Origin: Faecalibacterium sp.
Lineage (GTDB): Bacteria; Bacillota; Clostridia; Oscillospirales; Ruminococcaceae
Direction of reading: 5' to 3'
Assembly: GCA_022652735.1 (NCBI GenBank)
Contig: JALCRP010000020.1
Span: forward strand, 1 to 36,001
Length of the DNA: 36,001 bases
Shown piece by piece: positions 1 through 8,096 of the stretch (position 1 is the first letter of the stretch; every line of letters starts with the position of its first letter). A model generated the notes under the pieces. That model worked only from the letters and a program-made list of their open reading frames with translations, was not told where the DNA came from and made no database searches. The position numbers and the translations under genes were made by a program.

Positions 1-46
1 TCTTGCGGAAACTGTATTCAATGTCTGTAAATGTTTCCTGTTTCAT
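1..46 (-). CDS. Transposase, IS5-like family, N-terminal fragment cut by window edge
   Basis: Only the first 15 codons are visible, reading MKQETFTDIEYSFRK. An AGGAGG ribosome site lies at 55-60, about 8 bases before the ATG. This N-terminus resembles, from memory, IS5/IS4-type transposases of Firmicutes that open with a short acidic segment followed by a basic stretch. A TATAAT-like box with an upstream TG dinucleotide lies at 76-81 on the same strand. Catalytic DDE residues are beyond the edge, so activity cannot be judged. The identification rests on a short peptide and is moderate. Confidence 0.5.
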   Translation of the reverse strand, partial: MKQETFTDIEYSFRK

Positions 47-75
47 GCACCGCGCCTCCTGCTTTTGCTGGTTCT

Positions 76-81
76 ATTATA
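76..81 (-). promoter_or_regulatory. Extended -10 box of the transposase gene
   Basis: The minus strand reads TGG-TATAAT here, an extended -10 element. No good -35 hexamer is seen at 16-18 bases. It lies 30 bases before the transposase ATG and inside the presumed element, as expected for an IS promoter. Confidence 0.45.
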
Positions 82-202
82 CCATTTTTAAGCTGTGAGG
101 GCATGAATTAAATCAGAGGTTCCCTAGCAGTTATTCTAGCCTGTGTCAACGAAAAAATTGTTTTGAACGTTTTGCCCTAAAGGCGCATCACGTTTTTGCT
201 GC

Positions 203-880
203 TTACGATACAGCCGGCGGGTTGACGGCAAAAGTTTCGGCGATGACGGGCAGGCTTGTGCCCCAGCCCTCCAGATATTCCGAGGTGTCGGGATAAGACC
301 ATTCAACATACCAGATTTGGCCGGAAGCCTCCGTCACATACCAACAGGTCATCACGCCGCCCGCCGAACGGCAAAACATGGCGTCGTTGTCGTCGGATTG
401 TGTGCAGCCCTCGCTTAGCAGGGCGTCATACGCCTGTTGCAGCGTCAGATCGCTGCGGCTGAAAGAAATGCTCAGGCTTATCTGATCGGTGTCGGGCTGA
501 AATACATCCGGTGTATCCTGCGCCGCGTCGGCCGCCTGTACCGGATGCCATGCGCCGTCCGGCAGGTAGATCGAGTAACCGTCGCCAATGTACAAGGTGG
601 CGGGGACTTCTTCCGAGATGCCCTCTGCACAGAAGGAAAGCTTTGTCGTGGCCGGGCGGCCCACATCCTCGGGCGTCAGCGCGCCCTCGATCGGCACGAT
701 GCCGCTTTCGGAAGAAGAGCACGGAATATCCGCCCTTGAGCCGGCGGACGCAGCTTGGCTGGAAGCCGACGGCAGCGCCGGAATCGAGGCGGCCGAAGCG
801 CTGCTTGCATCCGCCGCGCCGCACCCGCTGAGCAGCAGGCCTGCGGCAAGCGCCAGAAAAAGAAATTTTGCGTTACGCAT
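203..880 (-). CDS. Putative lipoprotein of unknown function
   Basis: A 225-residue protein. Residues 1-20 form a signal peptide: basic MRNAK, a hydrophobic core, and the lipobox LLSGC. It should therefore be exported, lipidated on cysteine and held on the outer face of the membrane. An Ala/Ser-rich linker follows to about residue 45, then a compact domain of about 170 residues with several cysteines and aromatic residues. I do not recognise the domain. The start was set at the methionine before the signal peptide because CAGGAG lies 11 bases upstream; a longer reading frame adds 15 unlikely residues. It is last in a probable minus-strand operon, 67 bases after the amylase stop. The link with starch use is inference from position only. 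Confidence 0.8.
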   Translation of the reverse strand: MRNAKFLFLALAAGLLLSGCGAADASSASAASIPALPSASSQAASAGSRADIPCSSSESGIVPIEGALTPEDVGRPATTKLSFCAEGISEEVPATLYIGDGYSIYLPDGAWHPVQAADAAQDTPDVFQPDTDQISLSISFSRSDLTLQQAYDALLSEGCTQSDDNDAMFCRSAGGVMTCWYVTEASGQIWYVEWSYPDTSEYLEGWGTSLPVIAETFAVNPPAVS

Positions 881-947
881 AAAAATCACACTCCTGATAA
901 AATAAATGGCTGCAGGCCGCCGCATGGCACAAAACCGGCCTGCACCG

Positions 948-2384
948 TTACAGCGCGGCCCGGCTCCAAACGTTCAGGCTGCCGCCGTCCACGGAAAAAT
1001 CCGCCCAGCCGTCGGGGCCGATGGTGACAGGCGCGCCGCGGCCTACGGCGCAGGGCCATGTTTCGCCCGCATGCTGTGTGCCCGCGAAAAGGCGCTTTGC
1101 GCCGCCCGGGCCGTTTGTCAGCAGCACGGCAAGCCCGGCAGGATGCTCGGCGTCGCCCTCGCGCGTGAAGCCCACAATGTCCGGGTGATCGAAAGCGTCA
1201 TGCTCGGGGCCATAGGCGGCCTTGGCGCGCAGCGCCACCAGCGCCGGCAGCGCGGCGACGGGCGGGATTTGGTTATGCGGGATACCGTACCAATCGCCGT
1301 AAAAAACGCACGGATAGCCCGCCTCACGCAGCAAAATCAGCGCGTAGGCCGCGGGCTTAAACCAGCTTTGCACCTCGCTTTGCAGCGCTTGGCCCGGCTG
1401 TGTATCGTGGTTATCCACAAACGTTACCGTCTGGCACGGGCGGCGCGCCGCCAGCGCCGTATCCCATAGGTGCCGCATATCGAACGCGCCGTTGGAAGCG
1501 CTGGCTTCGTGCAAAGCGTAATGCAGCGGCACATCAAACAAGCTCATGCAGCTGCCGTCGCCGTTGAGGTAATCTATCAGCTTTTCGATTTCCGGCGACC
1601 AATACTCCCCTACTGTGAAAAGCTCGCGCCCGGCATAGGCGCGCAGGCCCGCCAGCCATTGCGTATAAAAATCGCGGTTGATGTGCTTTACGGCGTCAAG
1701 GCGAAAGCCGTCGGCGCGCGTGGTATCGAGATACCATTTGCCCCAGCGCGTCAGTTCTTCGGCCACGGCAGGGCTGCCCATGTCGAGGTCAGCCCCCATA
1801 AGATAATCATAGTTGCCGTTTTCGGTATCGACCTCGCTGTCCCAGCTTTTGCCCTCGAAAAGCAGAACCTCGCTTTTTTTCGCGGCGTCGTCCCAATCAA
1901 CGCCGTCAAAGCAGCGCCAATCCCATGTAAAATCGCTGTACTTGCCCGCGCGCCCGGGGAAAGTGAACTTCGTCCAGACGCGCACAGTTTCCTCGCCCGT
2001 CAAATCTTGGCTGCGGTTGGCGCCGTTTACTTCTTCGGCGCGTACTTCTTCGCAGGCATCCGCACCCATGCGGTGGTTTAAAACAATGTCCGGCAGCACG
2101 GAAAGGCCGGCTTGGTGCAGCGCGCCGATGCAGGCCAGATATTCGGCGCGGGTGCCGTATTTGGTAGGGACGCTGCCCTTTTGGGCAAACTCGCCGAGAT
2201 CGTAGGTGTCGTATACGCCGTAGCCGACATCATGGACGCCGCCCGCCGCCTTATATGCCGGCGGCAGCCAAACGGCCGTAAAGCCCGCTTGGGCAAGCCC
2301 GCCCGCCGCGGCCGCAAGGCGCTTCCAATGCGCCGCATCGTCGGGCAGATACCATTCAAACGCCTGAAACATGGTACCGTTCAT
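948..2384 (-). CDS. Cytoplasmic alpha-amylase, GH13 (GH13_5-like)
   Basis: A 478-residue glycoside hydrolase that should cleave internal alpha-1,4 bonds in starch-type oligosaccharides. The order of motifs is that of the alpha-amylase barrel: FQAFEWY at the N-terminus, DIVLNH near 99-104 (region I), GFRLDAVKH with nucleophile D230 (region II), FTVGEYW with acid/base E260 (region III), and FVDNHD with D327 (region IV). This layout and length match the bacterial liquefying and cytoplasmic amylases such as AmyA of enterics. There is no signal peptide, so it probably acts inside the cell on imported maltodextrins or stored glycogen. The start has AGGAGG 6 bases upstream. It lies 21 bases after the membrane protein gene, consistent with co-transcription. 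Gene names vary (amyA/amyS), so no symbol is given. Confidence 0.93.
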   Translation of the reverse strand: MNGTMFQAFEWYLPDDAAHWKRLAAAAGGLAQAGFTAVWLPPAYKAAGGVHDVGYGVYDTYDLGEFAQKGSVPTKYGTRAEYLACIGALHQAGLSVLPDIVLNHRMGADACEEVRAEEVNGANRSQDLTGEETVRVWTKFTFPGRAGKYSDFTWDWRCFDGVDWDDAAKKSEVLLFEGKSWDSEVDTENGNYDYLMGADLDMGSPAVAEELTRWGKWYLDTTRADGFRLDAVKHINRDFYTQWLAGLRAYAGRELFTVGEYWSPEIEKLIDYLNGDGSCMSLFDVPLHYALHEASASNGAFDMRHLWDTALAARRPCQTVTFVDNHDTQPGQALQSEVQSWFKPAAYALILLREAGYPCVFYGDWYGIPHNQIPPVAALPALVALRAKAAYGPEHDAFDHPDIVGFTREGDAEHPAGLAVLLTNGPGGAKRLFAGTQHAGETWPCAVGRGAPVTIGPDGWADFSVDGGSLNVWSRAAL

Positions 2385-2405
2385 AAAAGCCTCCTGCTTT
2401 TTGGG

Positions 2406-3578
2406 TTACGTGTAATTGTTGTAGACAAAATCATAGCAGCCGGCCGCATCGGCGGGGATGTCTGTGTAATAGCCCTCTTTTGTGCCCACAACGGAAATCG
2501 AAATCTGGATGCCCTGCTTATAATTGGCGGTTTTGGCCAGCGTATCATTTACGGAATACGCGGAAAAATCGTCATCCGGGACAGAATCCGGCATATCGGC
2601 CAAAAGCGCAGTATATTCCGCCCGAAGCTGCGCAAGCCGGGCATCGAACTGCGAAAGCGGCAGCGCATCAAAATCCGCCGAAAGCGAGCGCGCCAGCGCC
2701 AGCGGCGCGGCAAAATCTTCGCTGTCTGTATACCAGTTTTCGCAGTTGATATATTCCACGTGCCATGCGTCGCCGTCAAACGCGACGCTTAAATACACAT
2801 CGCCGAAATAGGTGCCGTTCCAATAATCGTCCTCGCGGTTTTTATGCTCAAAGCGCAGCGAAGATTCGCCGGGGTGCGGCTCGCTGTAGGGCGAAAGAAT
2901 ATAGTCGGGATACTGCGCCGTAACCAGCGCCGTGATCTCGTCGATGCTGTGTGCCAGCCCGCGGTACTCCCGCGCCCGGTCGAAAGCAACAAAAAGGATC
3001 GACCCGAGCAGCGCCACAGCCAACAGCGCCGCACAAACCACGTTGCCGGCAAAATTCCCGCGCTCCGGGGGCAAAGGGGCGTCGCCGACACGCTGATATA
3101 CGGCGCTGAGCGGGTAGCTTTTCGGCTTATCGCCTTGGGCAAGCCCGGCCAAAACCCACGTGCCGCCCGCAAGGGTGGCTGTGGCCTGCGTTAAATCGGG
3201 ATAGTTCTGAAACGCCTCGCTGCCGACAAGGGCATCCGCCGCCGCTATATCCTGTGCGGCATCGCCCGAAAGCGCAAAATCCGTCAAAAACCAGATGCGC
3301 TGCGTGGAAGGCTCGCACACGATAAAAGAGGCAGAGCACTGTTCCCGCTGAGAGCGCGGCAGAAAAATCAGCCCGGCCGCCGCCCATACGGCAAGCACGG
3401 CCACGGCCAGAAAAAGCGGAAGTGTCATGGCATGCTGCAAATGCAGTGAAGCCGAAAAAATGCCGCAGCCGAGCATAATCAGCGCCAACGCCCCGGCGCT
3501 GACCCCAAGGCGGATCCAGCACCGGCCCGAAGGCGTAAAGGCATGTTTTGCGTTGCGGTAAAGATACAGGCGTTCCAT
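2406..3578 (-). CDS. Membrane protein of unknown function
   Basis: A 390-residue protein. Two hydrophobic helices lie at about residues 22-43 and 50-72, followed by a soluble segment of about 80 residues, a third helix at about 160-180, and a C-terminal domain of about 210 residues rich in acidic and aromatic residues. Three membrane passes would put the middle and C-terminal segments on opposite faces of the membrane. No family is recognised. The start was placed at MERLYLYRN because AAGGAGG lies upstream at good spacing; the longer frame upstream overlaps the preceding gene's end and is unlikely. It sits between the DUF3842 gene (28 bases) and the amylase (21 bases), so it is probably co-transcribed with both. 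Confidence 0.8.
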   Translation of the reverse strand: MERLYLYRNAKHAFTPSGRCWIRLGVSAGALALIMLGCGIFSASLHLQHAMTLPLFLAVAVLAVWAAAGLIFLPRSQREQCSASFIVCEPSTQRIWFLTDFALSGDAAQDIAAADALVGSEAFQNYPDLTQATATLAGGTWVLAGLAQGDKPKSYPLSAVYQRVGDAPLPPERGNFAGNVVCAALLAVALLGSILFVAFDRAREYRGLAHSIDEITALVTAQYPDYILSPYSEPHPGESSLRFEHKNREDDYWNGTYFGDVYLSVAFDGDAWHVEYINCENWYTDSEDFAAPLALARSLSADFDALPLSQFDARLAQLRAEYTALLADMPDSVPDDDFSAYSVNDTLAKTANYKQGIQISISVVGTKEGYYTDIPADAAGCYDFVYNNYT

Positions 3579-3606
3579 ACAAGGGCCTCCTTTTTTCAAA
3601 AAGCGG

Positions 3607-4014
3607 TCATTCATCCAGCGCGGCAAGGCGTTTTGCGGCGTCGTCCACAAGCTGGCTAAGCGGAACATCCGATACCCCGGCCACAATATTATCACAGCGG
3701 TTCAGCGGAACAAGGATACGCACGGCGGCGCTTTGGCCCACGGCCTGCGCCATTTTCGGCGTGATCTCGCCGAGCATTGCGTCGGCAATTACGATGCCGA
3801 TAGGCCCAAGGATCACATCGGCCCGGCGGCAGGCGACGAGCACGGCGTTTTCGCCCGTTGCGGCATGCGCGGGCGAGGCTTTCATCATCTGCGCGGTGGC
3901 GGCGCTGCTGGCGCCGACGGCGGTAACCTCCGCTGCGGGGCAGCGCGCCGAAACGGCGGCAATCAGCTCGCGGCCAAGGCGGCCGCCCTGCCCGTCTATT
4001 ACAACTACGTTCAT
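3607..4014 (-). CDS. DUF3842 family protein
   Basis: A 135-residue protein matching, from memory, the clostridial DUF3842 family along its whole length. It starts with a Rossmann-like glycine-rich turn (VVVIDGQGGRLG) and carries the conserved blocks ATGENAVLV, ILGPIGIVIADAMLGEITPKM and LVPLNRC. Function is unknown; the first motif suggests nucleotide or dinucleotide binding, which is inference. The start is set by AAGGAG about 9 bases before the ATG, which removes 34 residues of a longer frame. It is the first gene of the minus-strand operon that continues into the membrane protein and amylase, and it diverges from galM across a 216-base promoter region. Confidence 0.85.
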   Translation of the reverse strand: MNVVVIDGQGGRLGRELIAAVSARCPAAEVTAVGASSAATAQMMKASPAHAATGENAVLVACRRADVILGPIGIVIADAMLGEITPKMAQAVGQSAAVRILVPLNRCDNIVAGVSDVPLSQLVDDAAKRLAALDE

Positions 4015-4066
4015 GGTGCGTTCTCCTTTTTTTGTGCAGAATCCGGCGCGCCTGCATACAATTCCT

Positions 4067-4095
4067 ATTAAAACCTTTTTCCGGGCGGATTGCAA
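4067..4095 (-). promoter_or_regulatory. Promoter of the DUF3842-amylase operon
   Basis: The minus strand shows TTGCAA (4095-4090), a 17-base spacer and TTTAAT (4072-4067), close to sigma-A consensus. Transcription would start about 45 bases before the DUF3842 ATG. A TTTAGA/TCTAAA inverted repeat at about 4133-4151 lies between this and the galM promoter and could be a shared operator. Confidence 0.5.
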
Positions 4096-4158
4096 CCGTG
4101 CGCGCAACACGCACAAATCACATCATAAAAATTTAGAAGAAAAATCTAAAATTATCCC

Positions 4159-4186
4159 TTTAAAAGTGGCATTTTTGTGATATAAT
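4159..4186 (+). promoter_or_regulatory. galM promoter with extended -10
   Basis: TTTAAA at 4159-4164, a 16-base spacer and TATAAT at 4181-4186, preceded by TG at 4178-4179 so that the extended -10 TGnTATAAT is complete. The start site would be near 4193, about 38 bases before the galM ATG. Confidence 0.7.
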
Positions 4187-4230
4187 GATAAATACGGAAA
4201 GAATTACTGTAGATCAGGGGGCTGTAAGAA

Positions 4231-5289
4231 ATGGCATCTATTACATCACGGCCGTTCGGCGTAACCCATACGGGCGACGCGGTTACGGAATATACCCTTT
4301 CCAATCAGGGTGGGCTATCGGTATCGGTGCTGGATTTCGGCTGCGTTATCCGCTCGATTGTTGTGCCGGCGAAAAACGGGCCGGTGGACGTAGTGCTGGG
4401 CTATGATACGCTGGAATCCTACGAGAAGGATACCTCGTGGTTCGGCGCTTTTGTGGGGCGTTATGCCAACCGCATCGAGAAAGCGGAGTTTACCCTTGGC
4501 GGCAAAACATATCCGCTGGAAAAAAATGACGGTAACAACCATTTGCACGGCTGCTTTGGCAAGAAAGTTTTTCACGTCAAAACTTTTGGCGATTCTCTGC
4601 TGATGGAGGCAGAAAGCCCCGATGGCGAAGATGGCTTCCCCGGCAACATGAAAATTTCGGTGCGCTATACGCTGACGCCGGATAACGCATTTCGGATGGA
4701 ATACCGCGCCTCTTCGGATGCGGATACGCTGGTGAACCTTACCAACCACAGCTATTTCAACCTCGACGGCGAGGGCGACGTGAAGGAGCAGAAGCTGCGC
4801 CTTTACTGCTCGCATTTCCTCGAGGGCAACAGCGAAACCTGCCCTACGGGCCGGATTTTGCCCGTGGCCGGTACGCCGATGGACTTTACGGCCGGCAAAA
4901 AGATCGGGCAGGACCTTGACAGTAAGGATACCCAGCTTGTGCAGGCGGGCAACGGCTACGACCACTGCTATGTGATCGACCGCGCACGGGGCGCTTCGCA
5001 GAGCATCTGCGCATGGGCTTCGAGCGATAAAACGGGCATCAGCATGAAGATCTACACCACACAGCCCGGCGTACAGCTGTACAGCGGCAACTTTGTGGGC
5101 ACGAATACCCTGCCCGGCAAAAAGGGCGCCAAAAATGTCAAGTACGGCGGATTTGCGCTGGAAACCCAGCACTATCCGTGCAGCCCGAGCCACCCGGAGT
5201 TTCCCTCTACAGTCCTATATGCGGATAAAGTGTTCCGCGCCACAACTACCCTGCGTTTCTTTACCGGCAAACAGTGTGGCCGGCTGTAA
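4231..5289 (+). CDS. galM: Aldose 1-epimerase (galactose mutarotase)
   Basis: A 352-residue mutarotase that interconverts the alpha and beta anomers of galactose and other aldoses in the cytoplasm before phosphorylation. Family landmarks are intact: FGAFVGRYANRI at 71-82, NNHLHG at 102-107 with the substrate-binding histidine, TNHSYFNLDG at 171-180 with catalytic H173, and FALETQHYPCSP at 308-319 with catalytic base E311. Length is typical. The ATG has CAGGGGG about 9 bases upstream. It precedes galE in the same direction, but a strong terminator at 5311-5361 separates them, so the pair is probably expressed from two promoters. No galK or galT is present in the window. Confidence 0.95.
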   Translation: MASITSRPFGVTHTGDAVTEYTLSNQGGLSVSVLDFGCVIRSIVVPAKNGPVDVVLGYDTLESYEKDTSWFGAFVGRYANRIEKAEFTLGGKTYPLEKNDGNNHLHGCFGKKVFHVKTFGDSLLMEAESPDGEDGFPGNMKISVRYTLTPDNAFRMEYRASSDADTLVNLTNHSYFNLDGEGDVKEQKLRLYCSHFLEGNSETCPTGRILPVAGTPMDFTAGKKIGQDLDSKDTQLVQAGNGYDHCYVIDRARGASQSICAWASSDKTGISMKIYTTQPGVQLYSGNFVGTNTLPGKKGAKNVKYGGFALETQHYPCSPSHPEFPSTVLYADKVFRATTTLRFFTGKQCGRL

Positions 5290-5310
5290 CCTTACATAGC
5301 CAACATACGG

Positions 5311-5361
5311 CACATGCCGCAGCGGAGGTTTCCCTCCCCCTGCTGTGGCATGTGTTTTTTT
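5311..5361 (+). terminator. Rho-independent terminator after galM
   Basis: CACATGCCGCAGC pairs with GCTGTGGCATGTG (one mismatch) and is followed at once by seven T residues. It starts 22 bases after the galM stop. Confidence 0.85.
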
Positions 5362-5388
5362 GTCTTGGATTTTCCGAAAATATGCGCA

Positions 5389-5418
5389 TTGTACATATCA
5401 AAACAGCTAAAATATAAA
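5389..5418 (+). promoter_or_regulatory. Candidate galE promoter
   Basis: TTGTAC at 5389-5394, 18 bases, then TATAAA at 5413-5418. It lies after the galM terminator and leaves a leader of about 140 AT-rich bases before the galE ATG. A second TATATT-like box near 5457 is also possible. Confidence 0.45.
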
Positions 5419-5564
5419 GCAATAACGCAAAATAGAAACAAAAATGTGCAACAATATTATATTAGCATAACACAACATTCCTCTTGATTTTCTGGGCACA
5501 AACCGCTATTCTGAAGAAAACGCAGGATACGCCTGTGTTCGGAAATGAGAGGAGCGTTGCATCT

Positions 5565-6590
5565 ATGGCAATTTTGGTTTCCGGCGGTGCCGGGTATATT
5601 GGCAGCCACACTTGTGTGGAGCTGCTGGCGGCGGGCTATGATGTGGTCGTCGCGGACAACTACTATAACGCCTGCCCCTTGGCGGTTGCGCGTGTAAAAC
5701 AGATCTCCGGCAAGGATTTCCGCTTTTTTGAGGCCGACATGACCAAAAAGGACGACGTAGAGAAAGTTTTCGCCGCCTGCCCGGACATTGATGCGGTGAT
5801 CCAATTTGCGGCATATAAGGCCGTGGGCGAAAGCTGCTCGAAGCCAATCGAATATTACGCCAATAACCTCAACTGTACGCTGAACATTTTGGATGTGATG
5901 CGCCGCCACAACTGCAAAAACCTTGTGTTCAGCTCCTCTGCCACGGTTTATGGCGACCCGGACAAGGTGCCCCTGACGGAAGATGCGCCGCTGCACGAGG
6001 CGACGAACCCCTACGGCTCGACGAAAGTGATGACGGAGCGCATTTTGCAGGATGTCTACAAGGCCGATCCTACTTTGAACATTGCGCTGCTGCGCTATTT
6101 TAACCCGATTGGTGCCCATCCTTCGGGCCTCATCGGCGAGGACCCGAACGGTATCCCGAATAACCTGATGCCTTACATCGCAAAGGTGGCCGCCGGCAAA
6201 CTTGAAAAGGTGCATGTGTTTGGCGACGATTACCCCACGCCGGATGGCACGGGCGTCCGCGATTACATCCATGTGGTGGATTTGGCAAAGGGCCATGTCT
6301 GCGCGCTGAAGAAGCTGGCACAGAACAGCGGCTTGTTCATCTGCAACCTTGGCACCGGCCACGGCTACTCTGTGCTGGAAGTGATCCATGCCTTTGAAAA
6401 GGCATGCGGCCATAAGATCGCATATCAGATTGATCCGCGCCGCCCCGGCGACATCGCCGAGTGCTGGGCAGATCCGTCGAAGGCCGCGCGTGAGCTTGGC
6501 TGGAAAGCGCAGTACGGCATCGAGGAAATGTGCCGCGACAGCTGGAACTGGCAGCAGAAAAACCCGGACGGCTACCACACAAAGGGCTAA
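5565..6590 (+). CDS. galE: UDP-glucose 4-epimerase
   Basis: A 341-residue NAD-dependent epimerase of the short-chain dehydrogenase superfamily that interconverts UDP-glucose and UDP-galactose, for the Leloir pathway and glycan precursors. The N-terminal GGAGYIG (residues 7-13) is the NAD-binding glycine motif, VFSSSATVYG holds the catalytic serine region, and NPYGSTK gives the YxxxK pair Y150/K154. The C-terminal block LGTGHGYSVLEV and RPGDIAECWAD are GalE-specific. The start MAILVSGG was chosen because GAGAGGAG lies about 10 bases upstream and the NAD motif follows directly; the longer frame adds 27 residues with no ribosome site. It ends 51 bases before a bidirectional terminator. Confidence 0.96.
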   Translation: MAILVSGGAGYIGSHTCVELLAAGYDVVVADNYYNACPLAVARVKQISGKDFRFFEADMTKKDDVEKVFAACPDIDAVIQFAAYKAVGESCSKPIEYYANNLNCTLNILDVMRRHNCKNLVFSSSATVYGDPDKVPLTEDAPLHEATNPYGSTKVMTERILQDVYKADPTLNIALLRYFNPIGAHPSGLIGEDPNGIPNNLMPYIAKVAAGKLEKVHVFGDDYPTPDGTGVRDYIHVVDLAKGHVCALKKLAQNSGLFICNLGTGHGYSVLEVIHAFEKACGHKIAYQIDPRRPGDIAECWADPSKAARELGWKAQYGIEEMCRDSWNWQQKNPDGYHTKG

Positions 6591-6641
6591 GGGAAAGCCC
6601 GGCTTTGCCGGAAAAAACTTTCCCGCTCCTATATGGATACG

Positions 6642-6689
6642 AAAAAAGCGCCCCGCATCGGCTCGAAAGCCGGCGCGGGGCGCTTTTTG
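6642..6689. terminator. Bidirectional terminator between galE and the Ser-rich protein gene
   Basis: AAAAAGCGCCCCGC pairs with GCGGGGCGCTTTTT, with a smaller CGGCT/AGCCG stem inside the loop. T runs follow on both strands, so it can end galE (plus) and the convergent gene at 6708 (minus). Confidence 0.85.
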
Positions 6690-6707
6690 AAAAGATGCAA
6701 AATAGAT

Positions 6708-7910
6708 TTAGGCGGGGTCGCTTTCAGAAAGGCTTTCGGAAGATGCCGCCGCAGAAGGCGCCGAGGCGCTTTGTGCGGGCTCCGATACGGCAAAAGTGCT
6801 TTCCGAAGTTTTATCGGAAACGCTTTCGGAAGATACATCCGAATCCTTTTTTGCGGTATCATCGCCGTCCGAAGCGGCGGTAGGTTCGCTGTCCGAAGCA
6901 GCTTTGCTTTCCGCAGAGGGCATCAGCATCAGCAGCATGGGAGCCGCTGTGGACTCTGAAGAAGCCGCGACCGGTTCCGGTACGGAGAAAGTCTTCAAAT
7001 CCGGAATATGATACAAGCCGTATGCCTGATTATTTGCAATTTTCACATGGCCAAGTGTCTCGCTTTCAATGACAGGGCCATTCGTGTCATCCGCGCTTAA
7101 AATGTAGCAGGTTGCGCTGATGAACTCGCCGGCCTTGCCCACTTGCAGCTGCGTTTTATCCATGAGGTAAACTGTGCGCTGATCGGGCACAACCGTCCAA
7201 GCGTAGTTGTTCTGTGCCAAAAGGGCGTTACCTTCCTCGCTCAGCTGTTTGGCTACATACTGAGAGACGGAAGTATTTCCTTTGGCAGCTTCCGCGGCGA
7301 GTGAATCGAGCTGCGTGACCTTGTGGATATTGCCTGCGGCATCCTTTTTCTCGCTGGCATACTGCTGCAATTCTGCCAGCAGATTGGCGAGAGTATAAGC
7401 GGGCACATCCGGCGTTTCCGACGAGCTGCCGGATTCAGAAGAGCTGCTGGATTCGGACGAGCTGCTGGATTCAGAAGAACTGCTCGATGCCGAGGAGCTG
7501 CTTACTTCGGTAGAAGCACTCGGCTCCGTTGCGGCCACCGGCTCGGCAACGGCCACAACGGGCTGTGCTGCGGCCGGGATCGGCGTGGCGCGCACATAGG
7601 TACGTGCCGTGCGTGCAGTGTTCGGCACGGCAGCGGCCGGGGTATCATTTTCAGGCAGTGTAACCGCCTCGGAAGCGCCTGCATTCGGCGTAGCGGCCTG
7701 CGGCGTATCTTCCTCAGGGATAACGACTACGGAAGAAGAAGCGGCCTCGGAAGCGGCGGCCGCTTTTTTCTGGCAGGCTGCCAAAAGCGCCACAAGCAGC
7801 GCTACCAGCAAAAGGATCAGCAGCACGATTTTCAGGATGCGGCTGCGCTTTGCCTTTTCCGGCTGTGCTTCTTCGCGCTTATCTTCGGGGCGGGATTCGT
7901 TATTCAACAT
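6708..7910 (-). CDS. Membrane-anchored Ser-rich protein of unknown function
   Basis: A 400-residue protein. A charged N-terminal segment (1-25) is followed by one hydrophobic helix (about 26-46) ending in LLAACQKK. This could be an uncleaved anchor or a lipoprotein signal with an unusually long n-region. Residues 47-170 are low-complexity Ala/Ser/Glu/Val, including a SSSSE array. A folded-looking domain at about 170-330 carries YTLANLLAEL and VYLMDKTQLQVG; I do not recognise it. The last 70 residues are again Ser/Asp/Ala-rich. The layout suggests an extracellular domain held away from the membrane by flexible linkers. AAGGAGAG lies upstream of the ATG. The gene stands alone, bounded by terminators on both sides. 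Confidence 0.8.
   Translation of the reverse strand: MLNNESRPEDKREEAQPEKAKRSRILKIVLLILLLVALLVALLAACQKKAAAASEAASSSVVVIPEEDTPQAATPNAGASEAVTLPENDTPAAAVPNTARTARTYVRATPIPAAAQPVVAVAEPVAATEPSASTEVSSSSASSSSSESSSSSESSSSSESGSSSETPDVPAYTLANLLAELQQYASEKKDAAGNIHKVTQLDSLAAEAAKGNTSVSQYVAKQLSEEGNALLAQNNYAWTVVPDQRTVYLMDKTQLQVGKAGEFISATCYILSADDTNGPVIESETLGHVKIANNQAYGLYHIPDLKTFSVPEPVAASSESTAAPMLLMLMPSAESKAASDSEPTAASDGDDTAKKDSDVSSESVSDKTSESTFAVSEPAQSASAPSAAASSESLSESDPA
7423..7500 (-). repeat. 18-bp tandem repeat coding for SSSSES units
   Basis: Four consecutive 18-bp units (GAGCTGCTGGATTCAGAA and variants, plus-strand view), with a partial fifth, inside the Ser-rich protein. Copies differ at several third positions, so the array is not freshly expanded, but in-frame length change remains possible. 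Confidence 0.85.
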
Positions 7911-7970
7911 TCCGTTCTCTCCTTGTTTTTTGTAAAATGTAATTTTTATGCTTTGAGTTTACAGGAGAGG

Positions 7971-7987
7971 GGTTAAAACTCGGTTAA
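7971..7987 (-). promoter_or_regulatory. Paired TTAACC direct repeats upstream of the Ser-rich protein gene
   Basis: On the minus strand two TTAACC hexamers are 11 bases apart start to start, 60-77 bases before the ATG. The geometry is like PhoP/PhoB-type response-regulator boxes (TTAACA repeats every 11 bases). No clear sigma-A promoter is visible, which would fit an activator-dependent one. The assignment is speculative. Confidence 0.3.
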
Positions 7988-8096
7988 AATTCGAGAATGA
8001 ATCGACGGGAATTTACCAATTTTGCTTCAAAATTCCAAAAAAGAAGAAAAAACTGCCGTTTTCTGCTTTGTAGGAAAAATTCTCTCTAAAATCGTA

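Larger units (their letters stand above)
1..123 (-). mobile_element. End of a probable IS5-type insertion sequence (partial)
   Basis: The left edge carries the start of a transposase-like gene reading out of the window. Outside it, reading toward that gene from base 123, the sequence begins GGAACCTCTGATTTAATTC, which resembles a terminal repeat. It is flanked by CTAG at 124-127; IS5-group elements often duplicate a YTAR target such as CTAG. The other end is outside the window, so the matching repeat and second target copy cannot be tested. A further CTAG at 136-139 makes the exact boundary uncertain. Confidence 0.45.

Noticed and set aside
5457..6578. 373-residue open frame antisense to galE
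   Set aside because: It lies fully opposite a clear galE, has no ribosome site and its product is Arg/His/Ala-rich without any family motif; it is a by-product of GC-rich codon use.
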